Notes under the pieces: model-generated
What the model saw: only the letters and a program-made list of their open reading frames with translations
Databases searched by the model: none
Told to the model about the DNA's origin: nothing
Shown: positions 39,036-51,984 of the stretch, piece after piece
Numbering within the stretch: position 1 is the first letter of the stretch
Layout of the letters: each line of letters starts with the position of its first letter
Made by a program: the position numbers and the translations under genes
Source: Cubamyces lactineus
Taxonomy: Eukaryota > Basidiomycota > Agaricomycetes > Polyporales > Polyporaceae
Direction of reading: 5' to 3'
Assembly (NCBI GenBank): GCA_022376465.1
Contig: JACDTU010000013.1
Span: 1-64,000, forward strand
Length of the DNA: 64,000 nt

Positions 39036-39930
39036 ATGGCTCCTCCAGCGCGCTTTCGTCCGTACACCCTGCGCGATCGCCTTCTCATCGCGGAACGCAC
39101 ATCCATCCCACTACGACCCCGAGACTTGCGCCCACGGCCGCGGCCGCCCCCTGAACAGAAGGCACGCTATGCTACTCCGGCCGAAGAACTGGTCGAGGCG
39201 CTGCTATTCGGGAAGACTCTTGATCTCCACCATACGGATTTCCTCCATCCGAGCGATTATAACAATTTCGAGATCGAGATTCGGGTACGCAAGGCGCCGG
39301 TGAGTATGAATACCGCCTTTGAACGGAGCCTCGGGTCGTGCTAATCAGCAGATCCACAGGGCAAAGTAGATGGTATTTATCAAGACGATCCGACATACAC
39401 CTTGTCCATTTACCTCAAGCCCATGCGCTACATGCGTACCCTCACCGTGACCCTCGAGTCATGGAAGGGGGTCCTACACCAGGATATGCACTCCGCGCCC
39501 TCCTGGACATGGGGTATCCAAGGATCTTTCGGGCTCCATTATGTCAAGTGCGACGGGGTGTGGAGCGCGCGGCTCGTTCGGAACTACATGTGGATATGGG
39601 AGTTCATCGGTCGACTCTTCTTGGCGCCAAATCGTGTCATCCCCGCGCTCTCTGCGTGGGTCAAGCTTTGGGAATATGTCGATGATCTCAAGGTATGTGG
39701 TCCACGCGTATGCCTTTCTAGGCTGATTGCTGATGATCCATTTGAGGCAGGCATATGACCGGGTAGCTGGACAGATTGCGGCGGCGGCGGCGGCGCGAGG
39801 ACCACACACGCGTCCGCGCCCGCGCCCGCGCCCTGTCCCTTCGTCGCGCGATCTTGTTGTGCCCTTCACCGCGTTGAACATCAAGGATGAGGAGGAGGCT
39901 GCTACCCATTCTGACAGTCACGCCAGTTGA
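39036..39930 (+). CDS. Hypothetical protein encoded in CACTA element, three exons
   Basis: CDS 39036-39299, 39360-39692, 39751-39930, with introns GTGAGT...CACAG and GTATGT...GGCAG, both in phase. 258 residues starting MAPPARFRPYTLRDRLLIAE. Exon 2 is the conserved-looking core: GKVDGIYQDDPTYTLSIYLK, RTLTVTLESWKGVLHQD, SWTWGIQGSFGLHYVKCDG, VWSARLVRNYMWIWEFIGR. Exon 3 is a low-complexity Ala/Arg/Pro tail ending with acidic residues. No family recognised; rich in aromatic residues, probably beta-rich. The location within a CACTA element suggests an accessory role in transposition or cargo. Confidence 0.7.
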
Positions 39931-40301
39931 GCGTAGTATAATGCGTATTACAATTGTTTTAAAAGGCCATGAAGTTTTGAATACATTGGCTGTGAACTGT
40001 GCTAGCCTGTCTTTGTGTGTCCTCGGAGGCTTGGTGAGATACAAGTAGGCTGAAGAGTGATAAGTCCGCGCGTGGTCACGTGAGCGCCAAGCTATGAGCG
40101 TCTCATCCCTTGAAGTCGCACAGTGCGTACGACGAAGGACTAGCCAAAGAATCCTCTCATCGCACGCAGTCTAAGTCAAAATACGCCAGCAACCAAAAAG
40201 TAGGGCGTGCTCGCTTCCTCGCCTCTTGTCACGAACGCTCACTTGTCATCCAGATCTTGCAGAACAAAACAAACCGGGTACCCAGGCATACACCGACCAC
40301 C

Positions 40302-43300
40302 ATGGCTCGCGCTCCTGCTAAGAGCAAGGTAAGGACAGACTACACAAAGTATCAAAACTATCTGTTCACTGACAACCACGTCTGGATGCAGAAACGTGAA
40401 GTGCCATGCTTCTGCAGGAAGTGCAAAGGCATGCCACGCGCCCGAGCAACCCGGGACGGCCATTATGCTCAAGAGCGCCGTCGCAATTCTACCGTCTTCA
40501 ACTCCGAGAGCAAATACAATCGCCACACAGATCAACCTGCCGTTGACGCTCCTTCAAGCTGGACCGAGGAGGTCAGCGGGCAAGATAAGCCGGCGGAAAT
40601 AGCCCCTATGAGCGAGACCCAGGGGTCACCGAGCGTGAGTGCTACTACACCGCCTTGTCCCTATTCGCTTTGTACTGACACTCGTTTTGTTCTATTTTAG
40701 CAAAGGCATGGTCCCACGCCGGGTACAGGTGAAGCGGGAGCGCCTGCGGTTTCCGCCGGCTCTCCGGCAGCGCCGTTCTGGGCGTTCATGTCGTCTCTCT
40801 CACAGGTCCTTCAACCATCCTTCCCCCCACGTCGTCAACCCTTCTCGCCCTACCTGTCTGCCCACCGCCCCCTCCCTTCTTGCCCAAACCTGTCCAGAGC
40901 CGACACACCGAGGATGAAGATGACCAGCTCGACCCCGAGGACGTCCCTGCATTCGTAGGATGTCCGGAAGGCCTCGCAGGTTCGTTTGCAACACTAGACC
41001 CTCAGTTCAGGAGCTCATTTGCACAACAGGTCCTATTTGCGAGGATGACTGGGAGGATGTTGACGAACACGAGGACTTGCCCGAGGCTGAGGCGAGGACA
41101 GACGAGGGACCGGGCTCAACCTCCTCTGCGATGTCAGCTGGCTTGACGGATACCGCTGAGCCATCCTCGGGCGGCTGTAAGCCCGATGCGCTGGCCAACG
41201 CCATCGCTCTTGATGCGATCGCCCTGGAGAACATGAACAATGACAACCCCTTCTCAGCTTCGCCACTCGTTCCCGAGCCAGCATGGTCTATCTTCAGCGT
41301 ATCCCACCCCGCAATTGTGCTCGCGATGCTTCTGACAGCGTGGCTCCACCTCGCGGCCCACCTGCCATTCCGGTTTTGCAACGTGGTTCTCTCTGTGACC
41401 GGCTTCATCCTCGCTGAGGCCGGTCAGGGTTCATTGGTTCCGTCTTTGAGGACGACACTGAGCAGTACGCTATCTGCCCTTCGCCTCGAGCCGACGTTCA
41501 AGGTCTACCCGACATGCCCCGTATGTCTACGGCCTTTCCCGTGCGAGACCAATGACAGTGCAAGTTGTCTGTCATGTGGCCATCCTCTCTTCAAGCCGGC
41601 TTCCGTGCGTTCTAGTGCCCGACGGTCTCGCAAGCGACGTGGTCGTAAGCCGTTTCTGCGCACTCCTGCCAAGTCAATTGCGGAGCAACTAGGAGACCTC
41701 CTTGTCCAGCCTGGTATGGAAGATGCCCTCACGGGCTGGCGGAAGCGGTCACGCGTGGTTGGCTGGCTGTGCGACTTCTTCGACGGTGCCATCAGTCGTT
41801 TACTTCTCGGGGCCGATGGCTTGCCTTTCTTCAGGCATGAGTTGGATGAAGATCCTGACGGCGAGCTTCGTATTGCTCTCGCATTGGGTGTGGACTGGTA
41901 CGCATCGGTTTCACCTTCTCAGAGGTAGTGCTATCTGAGTTCGGTCTGAATTCAAACCTAGGTTCTCGTACTTGCGAAGTCTCATAGCCCCCTCGTATAC
42001 GTCATGCCCAATGTCATTCAATATCATCAATCTTCCTCCCTCTCAAAGGTACGTCCTCATGTTCACGTTACGATGTGAGCCATAGTTTGATGTCCTTGGA
42101 TTGGCAGATACCGTGCTTGCAATCTTCTCCTCAGCGTCATCATTCCCGGACCCAAGGAGACCGACCCTGACCAGACCCAACATTACCTGAAGATCTTGGT
42201 CGATGAGCTCCTATGGCTATGGCGCGATGGAGTGGTGTTACGTACTCAGCGTTTCCCCCAAGGTCGCCGCGTCCGTGTCATTCTCGCCGGGGTGTTCTGC
42301 GACAAGCCTGCGGCGCACAAGATCGGTGGTTTCGGCTCACATGCGCATACGTTCTTTTGCACCCGCGACTGGATAACTCAAGGCTTCAAGGCTACGGTAC
42401 GCGCGTTCATGCCAGGTGGTATGTGCATTACCTCGGGGTTCAGAATAGCACTGACTACTTGGACTCCTACATTCATAGCTTTTAACACCCGTACGAACGA
42501 ACACCATCGAGACATGATGCGTGAGTATAAAAACCTTGACAGCAAACATGCCCGGGACGAGTATGCGAAGGCGTATGCGACACGGTGGTCAGAGTTAGCA
42601 CGTCTGCCATACTTTGATCTCTGTCGCATGATCGTAGTTGACCCTATGCATAACCTCTTTCTCGGTAGGTCTTTGGGGACTTCTGCACGATACATACGCT
42701 GACCGCTATCCTAGGTGTGGTAAAGACACACTTCTATCACATCTGGGTCCAGTTGAAGATATTTCGCAAGACGAAGGAGATCCGTCGTCTCCACGAAGTC
42801 CTCGCTAAGGTTCGTGTTGCGTGCCTCACTGTGGCTTGTCCAAATTGCTGATAGGGCCTATATACGACAGATGACGTTGCCGTCCAAGCTAGGACGACTT
42901 CCACGGTTAATTGGAGAACCCGCAGGAGGATCTCTCACCGCTGATCAATGGTTGATCCTTGCGACTACGATAGGACCTCTGGCGGTCAGTTTCTCTCACA
43001 TACTGTGCCCTCGAGCGTCACTCAATGATTCTTCACTCATACAGCTTCCTGAGTTATGGCAAGGGCTCGACGTTGATAACATCGATGTCGACTTCATCGC
43101 AAAGCGGCTAGAGCGCATCCGAAAGGCAGTTCAAGCTCAGAAGGACAAACAGAAGGCCCAACGTCAAAGGGTTGCGAAGTCCCGGAAGAACAAGGCACGT
43201 AAGAAAGCCAATGCGGCGACGGAGGTACGTCACGCCATTGCGACCATGAGAGACATATGTTGACATTTTCATAATATAGGCTGACGCTGCAGCTCCTCTG

Positions 43301-44798
43301 CGTCGTTCGAGTCGTCTACCTAAACCGACAGAGAAAGCAAGGGAGATGGTCCTGGAAGAGGATGACGCAGGTGCTATTGTCGAGGATCAGGATGACGACT
43401 GGGAGGATGATGAAGAGGACGACACGGATCCCAGCATGCGAACATGCCAACTGCACCCTCGCGACCTTGACAACTTCCTCAAATTGTGTCGTGCACTGCG
43501 GCTCTTCACTTCGGATGTCATGAGCGAAGAACAAATATCGTCCGCAGACACGTTGATCAGGGAATACTGCACTGAGCTCATGGAGGTACGTCTTGCTCAT
43601 TCGTGTTCATGTATGTCCTAACGTGAGTATTCTCCAGTTGTACGGTCCAGAGGTCATTCGACCGAACCACCATTATGCCACACACACCGGGGATTTTATA
43701 CGCGACTACGGCCCTCTTCGGTCCTTCTGGACATTCCTCTTCGAACGCCTGAACAAAGTTCTCAAGGGATACCGAACTAACAACCACGAGGGCGGTGAAA
43801 TTGAGGTCACGTTCTTTCGTGAGTTCCATCGTGCCGCGCAGCTTCAACGAGTGGTGAGTCTTACCGCTAGCGACTGCGAACGATCATCATGTTAACTACC
43901 CCTGCAGCTTGCCAGTGGCCTGCAGCAGCATGACACAACTACAATCCACCAAACGTGTCGCCTGATGTACGAGGCGACTGCTGATAATCGAGGTACACTA
44001 CAACAGCTTGCGGAGGAGCTTGATCGAGTACATGAAGATGGTACGTTGGGCGAAATTCATATCGGTGATCCTGAATACTGACAACACGTTCTCAGACAAT
44101 GTTTCACTCGCTTTCAGCCCGCGCTCAGCCTACGAAAGGCTTGCACCATACGTTTACTTTGCTCTTGTGGCACATATGCGTGTGCATTTCCCACTGGAGA
44201 CTTTCCATTCTGAGCTGGCCGCGCGCTCGTCAGCACAAAGCATATATCTTGTCAACATGGCGACCGTGTTCGACTACGCCATCATCGCTGGACATCGCTA
44301 TCATGCCAGCACCCGCGCAACTACGGAAGAGAATTCGTTGTCCCTCATTCGGACGTCAGGTTCTGGTGCGACATGGGCCGGTGTAATACAGCATATTGTG
44401 TACTACGAGGGCAGTGCTGCCCATCGACGGTGGTTTGCGTATGTTCGGTGGCTTCGCCCTGCGTCCAAGCAGCTGAGCGATTCTCCGTGGTCTTCGAGGT
44501 AAGTGTACGGTGAGCTGTACTTTGTCAACAATACTGAAAGCAATACCTCACAGCCAGGACTCATTCGCATTGCAAATGTGGGACGCCGAGTCCTACCTCG
44601 ATACCGAATCCGAGTCAGCTCCAAGTCCCATCGTACAGCTGAGCGATATCCTTGCGCCGCTTGCCCGTCATGTAGTGACGTTGGATGGCATTGCGTACTG
44701 GCTTACTATGCCGTTGAGTCGTAATGTACGTGCCATAGGATGCAGACCGATGATTCCTGTGCTGACGTCTTCTACTACAGGCTGTAATGTTGTCATAG
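40302..44798 (+). CDS. Tnp2-type transposase (CACTA superfamily)
   Basis: About fifteen exons with canonical small introns, the first 40302-40328 (MARAPAKSK) and the last ending PLSRNAVMLS at 44798. N-terminal cysteine motif VPCFCRKCKGM; then PAIVLAMLLTAWLHLAAHLP, a CPVC...CLSCGHP zinc-ribbon-like pair (about 41515-41580), KSIAEQLGDLLVQPGMEDAL; catalytic-core blocks LALGVDWF, YRACNLLLSVIIPGP, RVILAGVFCDKPAAHKIGGF, LARLPYFDLCRMIVVDPMHNLFLG and VVKTHFYHIWVQLKIFRK, IGEPAGGSLTADQWLILA; C-terminal HHYATHTGDFIRDYGPLRSF and LKGYRTNNHEGGEIEVTF. The DPMHN block is the hallmark of fungal Tnp2-like DDE transposases. All exons can be joined without frame breaks, so the gene may be active. Cuts and pastes the element by recognising its ends. 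Confidence 0.88.
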
Positions 44799-44988
44799 CA
44801 ATATCTCAATGTGCCATGCGATTCGAAGTTGAACCGAGCGTGGTTGTACAGTACATACAGTAAGGCACGTATTGGACTGACATGGACAGCTCGATGACAC
44901 TACGCATGCAACTGTACCTGCACATTCCTTCCATGCCCACCTCCTGAGAACTCTGCACGTGTACGCGACGCCTGTCCATCTCACAGCA

Positions 44989-47376
44989 CTAATCGTCCCC
45001 AGCGCCTTCGTCCTCCGAGTCTGCCAGCCAGCCCTTGTCGTCCTCCGGGAGAAGCGTGAGGGGGATCTCCAAGTCGAAGATGGTGAAGTCCTCGGGGCAG
45101 GATCTTGCATGATCGTAGTAAGCCTGGTGTTCTGGATCCGTACTTGCCCAAGTCCTGCTGAGACATTCTCGATAGATTCCATCTTGTACGCCATCACGGG
45201 GCAAGCTCTCACACACATCTTCGGGGCCCCTGAACCGTTCGTAATGGCGGCCCTTGTGAACCAGTACTGTGCGCCATGCACGCACTGCTGAGCCCATTCT
45301 GTCGAGAAACGTCTCGCGTGCACCGTCAGACAGATCAGATGAGTGCTCGTTGTCTTCACCGTCCCCTGCTGAAACCGACGTAGTTTGGGCAGCACGGTCT
45401 TTGTTCTTCAATGTCACCTTGCGGTCGCGCATGAAGCGACGGAAGATGGCGAGGACGAAATAGATGATGTAGAGCTGGGCGAAGAGCGGTCAGTACATCT
45501 CTCATCGCACACAGACCAAGTACTAACCTTGCGTGAACGCCACAGAGGTGAGCATAGCTCCCACGCGCTTGGGCCTACGCCAGCCTTGTGTCGCCGTTCC
45601 TCTCGTTCCGGATCCTCCTCACCTTCGCCTGCACTGTGCTCGTCACTCATCCAGCCAACCTGCACAACGTCCTCGATGCCGACCGTTTTGGCATGGCCGA
45701 AAACCTTGCGAAATGCAGGGATTGCTTTCACCAGGTAGTCGTATTTCTAAAATTCACCGGATCAGTGTCTTTGTCATTGATGCACTGGCTTCCTAGGCTA
45801 CGCACACGTGCTCGCCGACCGTGGTATTTGTCTGCGATCTGCTTTTTGGCTCGCTGCTCAGTACCGGACTTGCCCTGAAGCATGAAAGACCGCTTGAGAG
45901 ACTTCATGTACGACTTTGCGGCAAGTGTGATAAGTGCCTTGTCGCTGACCTCCTCGGGGGATAGGTTGAATGGGGGCGCACCTGTGGTTGTAGAAGCAGC
46001 AGCGTCAACGTTAGTCTTCTCTTCCTCTCCATGCTACACAATGGAATACTGACCACCGTTACTCATAGTCAACTTAACCACGGCCGAAAGGAAGAGATCG
46101 TTGATGCCTTTGTCAATGGGCAGCGTCCAAATCGGATTATACAGGCGAGTGCCATCCCGCGCGAACCGAATAGGGTCCTCTGGTTTCAAGGGCAGCGGTA
46201 GTTCGAAATGCGACGGCTTACCGGTTTGGGTGATAGTCGCCTCGTCGCCCGTCCCAAGCAAGAAGTGGGTGTTTGTCCAAACTGCGTGCTGAAGCATATC
46301 AAAGGTTAATATTGTTACGACTTCGATTCAACCCCCCGCCGAGTGATGAGATGCTCACCCTTATATTCGCAGGAACCTCACGCGCGTCCTGAATGACTTG
46401 ACGTTTCTTTTTCGTTGCTGGCGCTGCCGCAGGCTCCTCGGGAAGTCCTCGTTTTTTGAACGCGACTTGGATGCGATGGTCTATAAGCTCGACCAAGGCT
46501 GCTTTACCCGCTGGGCTGAGCCGGAGCAACTCCTGCGCACCGTCTGACACCGGCGGTAGCTGCGCTGTTTCAGGCTGTAACAGCCTCGGGTCTACTACGG
46601 CGGGTAGGTTGACATTGCTATCACCACCGCCAGTATAATCCCAAGGCACAGTGGAGTGCGCCTGCGCCCTAGGAGCTGACCATGCCAAATGTGAGTTATC
46701 TGAGCCCTTCGTGGTACCAACATCTTACGCACCAGCAGCATGGTTTACAGATGGTGTTGTATGGCCCACAACCATCATGGGCGAAGGCGGCAGTTCCTCA
46801 GGCGGGACAATGTGATGTCCGAAAGCGGTGTTCATTGTTGCTGGGACTTGCGGGTGCAGTGTAGACGACCAAGAACCTAGGGCTATGTAAGTATGCAAAC
46901 ACTTGAAACATAGCGCATACTCACCGTTGCGACTGTTGTCTGGTACAGGTTGAGTAGGTATCGTGCTCGATTGGCTACCAGCAGCCAACGTTGCTAACAT
47001 GGACAACAACACGGCGGGATCTACTGCCATGCCGTGCGGGATCACATGTGGCGCGGCTGGGCTACCGTTGGTCATGAAAGCCTGGAGCATTGGGCGTGGT
47101 GAGCTTCGCTCGAGCTGTCTCATACGATGTCACACTTACCCCATGTCTCGGAGTAGATGGCACCACTACGGTGGGATCTTGAAGCCTTACGCCTGTCCAC
47201 CCGGTACCTGCGATACCAGTCGCTCTGTGACTGGTTTGCTGTTCATTCGATGGACTCGGAGCGAGCGAGCGAGCGCTGGTGGAGACACCGTCTGGGAGAT
47301 TCATATCCTGGCTGGTCTGTTGTGTAGATGACACATGCGATTGGACGCGAGGAGAAGTGGGATGGGACTCAGACAT
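44989..47376 (-). CDS. Second gene of CACTA element (TnpA-position, hypothetical)
   Basis: Convergent to the transposase with 190 bp between stops. Starts MSESHPTSPRVQSHVSSTQQ at 47376. Exons: to about 47148; about 47088-46924 (AFMTNGSPAAPHVIPHGMAV); about 46889-46729; about 46678-46357 (ALVELIDHRIQVAFKKRGLP, then nuclear-signal-like KKKRQ); about 46291-46058 (HAVWTNTHFLLGTGDEATIT, GINDLFLSAVVKLTMSNGG); about 45980-45530; about 45480-44989. The middle part looks like a conserved domain (FNLSPEEVSDKALITLAAKS ... EQRAKKQIADKYHGRRARVR); the end is acidic (ADSEDEGAGDD). One frame step is needed at about 45748. CACTA elements commonly encode a second DNA-binding protein; that role here is inference. 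Confidence 0.65.
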
Positions 47377-47929
47377 AGCCAAGACGAAGGCCTGAGGTGA
47401 GCACAAGTGTTCCGTGAAGCTTCCCGCAGTCGCTTACACTTTATATGAAGCCCCAGCCCACAAACCCGCAGAATGAGCAAATATTCCCTGGTCAATATCG
47501 TCTCGTTCATGCAGACGTTCACCCGTCGGTGCGCCAGTGGTCCGAGGTGGGGCAGCCTATCGGCGTGCAAGGTTGTAAATTGTTCCCTTCGAGGTGCACC
47601 CCAGTGCAATCGCGTCGCCTTGCCTGGGTTTCGGCACACGCCACCATCTTCGCGGCGGATGGGTATCCCGGTCTTTCTAGCAGCTACGATCCATCCCCTT
47701 CGTGCTCCACAACTCTCCTCGACCTCGAACATCCTCAATTGTATACATTCAGATAGTAAGTAAGCACAACGTTCTCATCTGGTAGTGAGTCCCTAGTAGA
47801 AGAGCGATGTAGTACTGCAGCTGCCTAATCTACCCTGGCCCGGGTGCCAAGGATGTACCCCATCCTAAGCTCCCGGAAACCTGTTCCTGATCGACGTAGG
47901 ATACCTGAAAGTTTCGCAAGCGCACAAGC
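47377..47929. other. Upstream region of the CACTA second gene
   Basis: No gene recognised. Holds the probable promoter of the minus-strand gene; open frames on both strands here lack splice structure or motifs. Confidence 0.4.
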
Positions 47930-48275
47930 CGGGCGACGTGTCGTAGCAGCGCGTCGGGCTCGGGGCTCGGCTCCTAATCGCCGCCATCTCGCACGGCGGA
48001 GATGGCTAATCGTAGCAATCGCGCAGCGCGTACGAAGGGGCGTCGCGCACATCGTGCGATCTGTTCGATGACCCATCGTACAGATCGTACAGTGCATTCG
48101 TTGACCCGTCGCACAAATCGCGCCGCGCGCCCGACGAGTGGTTGCACACATCGCGCAGCAGATGCAACCACCCATCGCTGTGATCGAGCCGCGCGCGCGT
48201 TGAGTAAACGCGCAGGTCGTGCAGTGGGGGCGAAGAGCCATCGCACTCCGTCGTTCGCGCAGTAGTTCCCTCATC
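47930..48275. repeat. Degenerate 33-bp tandem repeat, right subterminal region of CACTA element
   Basis: Units such as ACCCATCGTACAGATCGTAC..., ACCCGTCGCACAAATCGCGC..., AGTGGTTGCACACATCGCGC..., ACCCATCGCTGTGATCGAGC... follow one another at 33-bp steps, about nine to ten copies. Because 33 is a multiple of 3, every frame shows an 11-residue periodicity, including a 149-codon Cys-rich frame on the minus strand (48274 to 47825). Most likely transposase-binding subterminal repeats. Confidence 0.7.
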
Positions 48276-48423
48276 GCGCTCCAGCAGTGCGACGTGGGCT
48301 GCGTGCCGCATTCGTGGATCGAACGCGCCGGATTCTTCAGCGCCTCCTCCGCAGGATACGCCGAGGATTTTCGACGTATACACGCCGTATCCTGCGATAC
48401 AGACTATGTGGCATTACGCAGTG

Positions 48424-49719
48424 ATTGTGAATACCGTGGAATCTACGACGACATACACCAACCTCACCTTCTACGCCGACGACGCATTCGCTGGCGACTA
48501 TGCACACATTCCCGACCCTAGTTCAAGTGTCATGTACGATGTCCCAGTGTTCAGTGCTACACTACACCCAGGACAACACACGCTCGTGATTAGCGCGGAA
48601 GGTTCAAATGAATCGCTAGTCCTCTTCGACTACATCCTCTACACTGTGGACGATGAGGTCAGGTCTCAAGGCACGGAAACCCCCCCATTACCCAGAGAAA
48701 GTACTAGGGCTTCAGTGGGACCCTCAGGACCACATTCCCTCTCGTCGTCCCCAACGAGGTTCAGTACATCGGCGGGGATCCCGCGGACTCCAGTAACAGG
48801 GGCGGGCAACTCAGAGCCATCGGGAGCCCCGGGATCAGTTACGTCGATCATCGCAGGGCCAACACAATCCGCTACCCCAGAACCATCTGTCTCTAATCCG
48901 AACGAGGAGCACCCCGCAAAATCCCCTGCTTTCGCTGGGGGGATAGTTGGAGGTATCGTTGGTGGTGTGGTCGCGATACTTGTGATTCTGTTCGTCACCT
49001 TCATCCTTCGCCGGTATGCGCACTTGCTACGATGGCCCAGGAAACCTGCTCCTATCTCCAAGGACGAGCGCGTATTCAAGTTCGACCATCACGACAACGC
49101 TGGGCCATCGTTCCCCGCTGAGGGCGGCGAGCCGACCACAGCTCCTCCCCTAGGTAGCCAGCACGATACAAACTCCTTGTCTTCTCTCCTGCCATCCTCC
49201 GCAAGCCGTTCCCCATCCCCGCTCGCGTCCGAAGACTACACAGCCGTCGCGCCTTACTCCGACCCCAAATTCGCGCGTCGCCTCACCGACGTCTCAAAGG
49301 ACTCGCGCCCCTCCTCCGCACCACCCGGGACCGAGATTGGATCGCGAGCTTCGTCCTCCCTGTTCCCCGCGGAGTTCACGTTCGTTCGAGCGTCGGCAGC
49401 TCCCCCATCACACGCAGTGGACGTCCCCGCACCTGCACTCTCTGTTACGAGCACCGCACGATCGGTGAGATACGCCGAGCTCAGTCGCCAAATCGAGGCA
49501 CTTGAGTCCGCCATCCAACGCCTCCACTATCCTGGCCAGCCCGGATCCACACCAAATCCGGAGACGCAACGGGTGAAGCGCGAGAGGCTGCGTGCGTTGA
49601 AGGGGCAGATAGCTGAACTGCGTACCGAGCTCGCGAAGGAGCACAGGTTAGCAATGGAGGCGGCTCCGAAGAACAAGCGGAAAGGTAAACAGCCCAGGCA
49701 GCTCGCAGTAGTGGTATAG
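48424..49719 (+). pseudogene. C-terminal part of split single-pass membrane protein
   Basis: Continues the gene interrupted at 38617. The ectodomain resumes VNTVESTTTYTNLTFYAD and ends LVLFDYILYTVDDEV; a Ser/Thr/Pro-rich stalk follows; then one transmembrane helix (GGIVGGIVGGVVAILVILFV, about 48938-49000) with basic stop-transfer residues RRYAHLLRWPRK; a long cytoplasmic tail with Ser/Pro stretches and a predicted coiled coil near the end (RYAELSRQIEALESAIQRLH ... LKGQIAELRTELAKEHRLAM), finishing KNKRKGKQPRQLAVVV. The ATG at 48406 lies inside the transposon end, so a chimeric short protein beginning MWHYAV is conceivable but would lack a signal peptide. Family is common in mushrooms; function unknown. 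Confidence 0.85.
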
Positions 49720-50014
49720 ACTCATTCTCCTCGATGGACTCTTGTCATGCATTGGTTTCTTCGTCACTCCTTATGTCCGCATCACATCCGGAGATATGCT
49801 TTGTTGTTCTGATCTATAGATGTCATGTACATAGTGCATATTCCTGAGGGCATGGGATAGATAGCATTGCAACTAACATACCCTGATACATAATAACGGA
49901 ACACATGGAAGTTTGAAGTTACAGTACAAGGCCGCAAGGACCAACAAGACAGAAGAGACGAATACAGAGTAATATAGCCGATGTCAGAGACGAACGAGTC
50001 CGTGGATAAGGTGC
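49720..50014. other. Convergent intergenic interval
   Basis: AT-richer sequence between the end of the membrane-protein gene and the end of the minus-strand H3 gene, with no open frame of note; probably the two 3' untranslated regions. Confidence 0.5.
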
Positions 50015-50695
<681 letters not shown>

Positions 50696-50710
50696 ACTGT
50701 GGTCCTGAAT

Positions 50711-50924
50711 CCGGGTGAAAATCACCACCTAGTAGGCGCGAGAAATCACTGGTATAAGTGGTGAAATTATCGACTAAGACGGGAAATTCACCGGTCACGC
50801 TGCCGTTTTCAGGAGGTGATCTTCACGGTCTATATGTCCGTTTTCAACGGTTTTTTTCCTGGTGATTTTAGAGGGTCAGAATCGCCTCTCGACGTGGGCA
50901 TACTTACCAAGCTAAATCACCCGG
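50711..50924. repeat. Possible small inverted-repeat element upstream of H3 exon 2
   Basis: Left CCGGGTGAAAATC and right end (reversed) CCGGGTGATTTAGC share eight terminal bases; GGTGATTTT/AAAATCACC motifs recur inside. No target duplication is apparent. It lies where the first H3 exon should be, so it may mark the lesion that removed it. Confidence 0.35.
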
Positions 50925-51984
50925 AGCGGTGTTGATTTATGTGCGGTATGCAGGTGATATTGATGCATCTTTTGTTCTATTGTTCGACACATCGGTTGAA
51001 TGGCGGCCACAACTTATATATTTATTACGGAGTACAGCTGATACTACTACATCCATGGTGCATGTATATATCGAGCTCGAGGGAGAAACTGGGACAGGAG
51101 GGAAAGAGCTAGATGATTAGGGGGGGGGCGCAAAAATTGTAATTGGCGAGACCAACCCACGTAGCCGGGGCTGTTACCTATGATCTTGCTGACAGATCCA
51201 TCAAGTCACTACGCACCTTGAGACTAGGAGGAAGTAATACATGCAATGAGACGGCACTCACCTAGTACCCGATGATTGCCCTGCCACTTAGCCAGCTACC
51301 TGCGCAGACTTGTTCAGTACGAGGGCCCACAATTAAGGGAGGAGCATCAGCCATGCGTGTGAATAGACACCAGTAAGTACACAAGGGATCATCAGTCGAA
51401 ATACGTACCGTTGCCAGTGTCAATAAGGTAATCGTCGGAGGAAGGTGGTGGTCAGGAGTAAAGCGACATCGATGGCCGCGGCTGCGAGCAAGTGTCTGAT
51501 AAGGCGATAAGCGCTGGCATATAAGAAGCGCTGCTGTCTCTAGCACCACTATTGTAGGAGTATTCCTCATAGGTTGGTCTCTCCGAGAATATTCTCTCAC
51601 ATAGATGGCGTGAGTCGAATAACACATGAATCCCACCAAGATTTCATGGGGCAGAACTGCAAAAATTCTGTCTAATAGACATGACCAAAGCCTCTTCAGA
51701 GATGCAGTCTACAGTGATGGTAATCCTTGCATGGAATTTCGCTACGTATACACAGCTAGCTCAACAGGGTGTGGTTCTGACGGACATATATCCGCCCAAA
51801 CATGCCTGGGACGGCTGAGGATGCAAAGCCTCAGATACATTTAGGCGCTCGCCATGGGGCGTCTATGACAGGCCAGGCTGCTTGACCGACTTGACGTCAT
51901 TGCGCCCCAAGTCCCCCATATACTGACGTCGGTGCACCATCCGACGAGCAGTATAAGAAGCACAACGTCCTCGTCTTCGTCACC
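50925..51984. other. Interval without recognised gene
   Basis: Short overlapping open frames only. A CACTACGCACC motif at about 51207 resembles a CACTA end, and a G10 run lies at 51119-51128; neither could be tied to the neighbouring transposase remnant. Confidence 0.35.

Larger units (their letters stand above)
38618..48423 (+). mobile_element. CACTA-superfamily DNA transposon, 9,806 bp
   Basis: Ends CACTGCGTAA at 38618-38627 and TTACGCAGTG at 48414-48423 are perfect 10-bp inverted repeats; the 3-bp duplication ATT flanks both (38615-38617, 48424-48426). Removing the element and one ATT rejoins the interrupted membrane-protein frame exactly. It carries a hypothetical gene (39036), a Tnp2-type transposase (40302) and a convergent second gene (47376 to 44989). 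Subterminal repeats are present at both ends. Confidence 0.93.

Noticed and set aside
47825..48274. 149-codon Cys-rich protein with 11-residue repeats
   Set aside because: All frames across this 33-bp array are open; the repeats are better explained as transposon subterminal DNA.
48406..49719. 437-codon frame taken as a complete gene starting at 48406
   Set aside because: The first codons come from the CACTA end; the true N-terminal part lies at 38351-38617.
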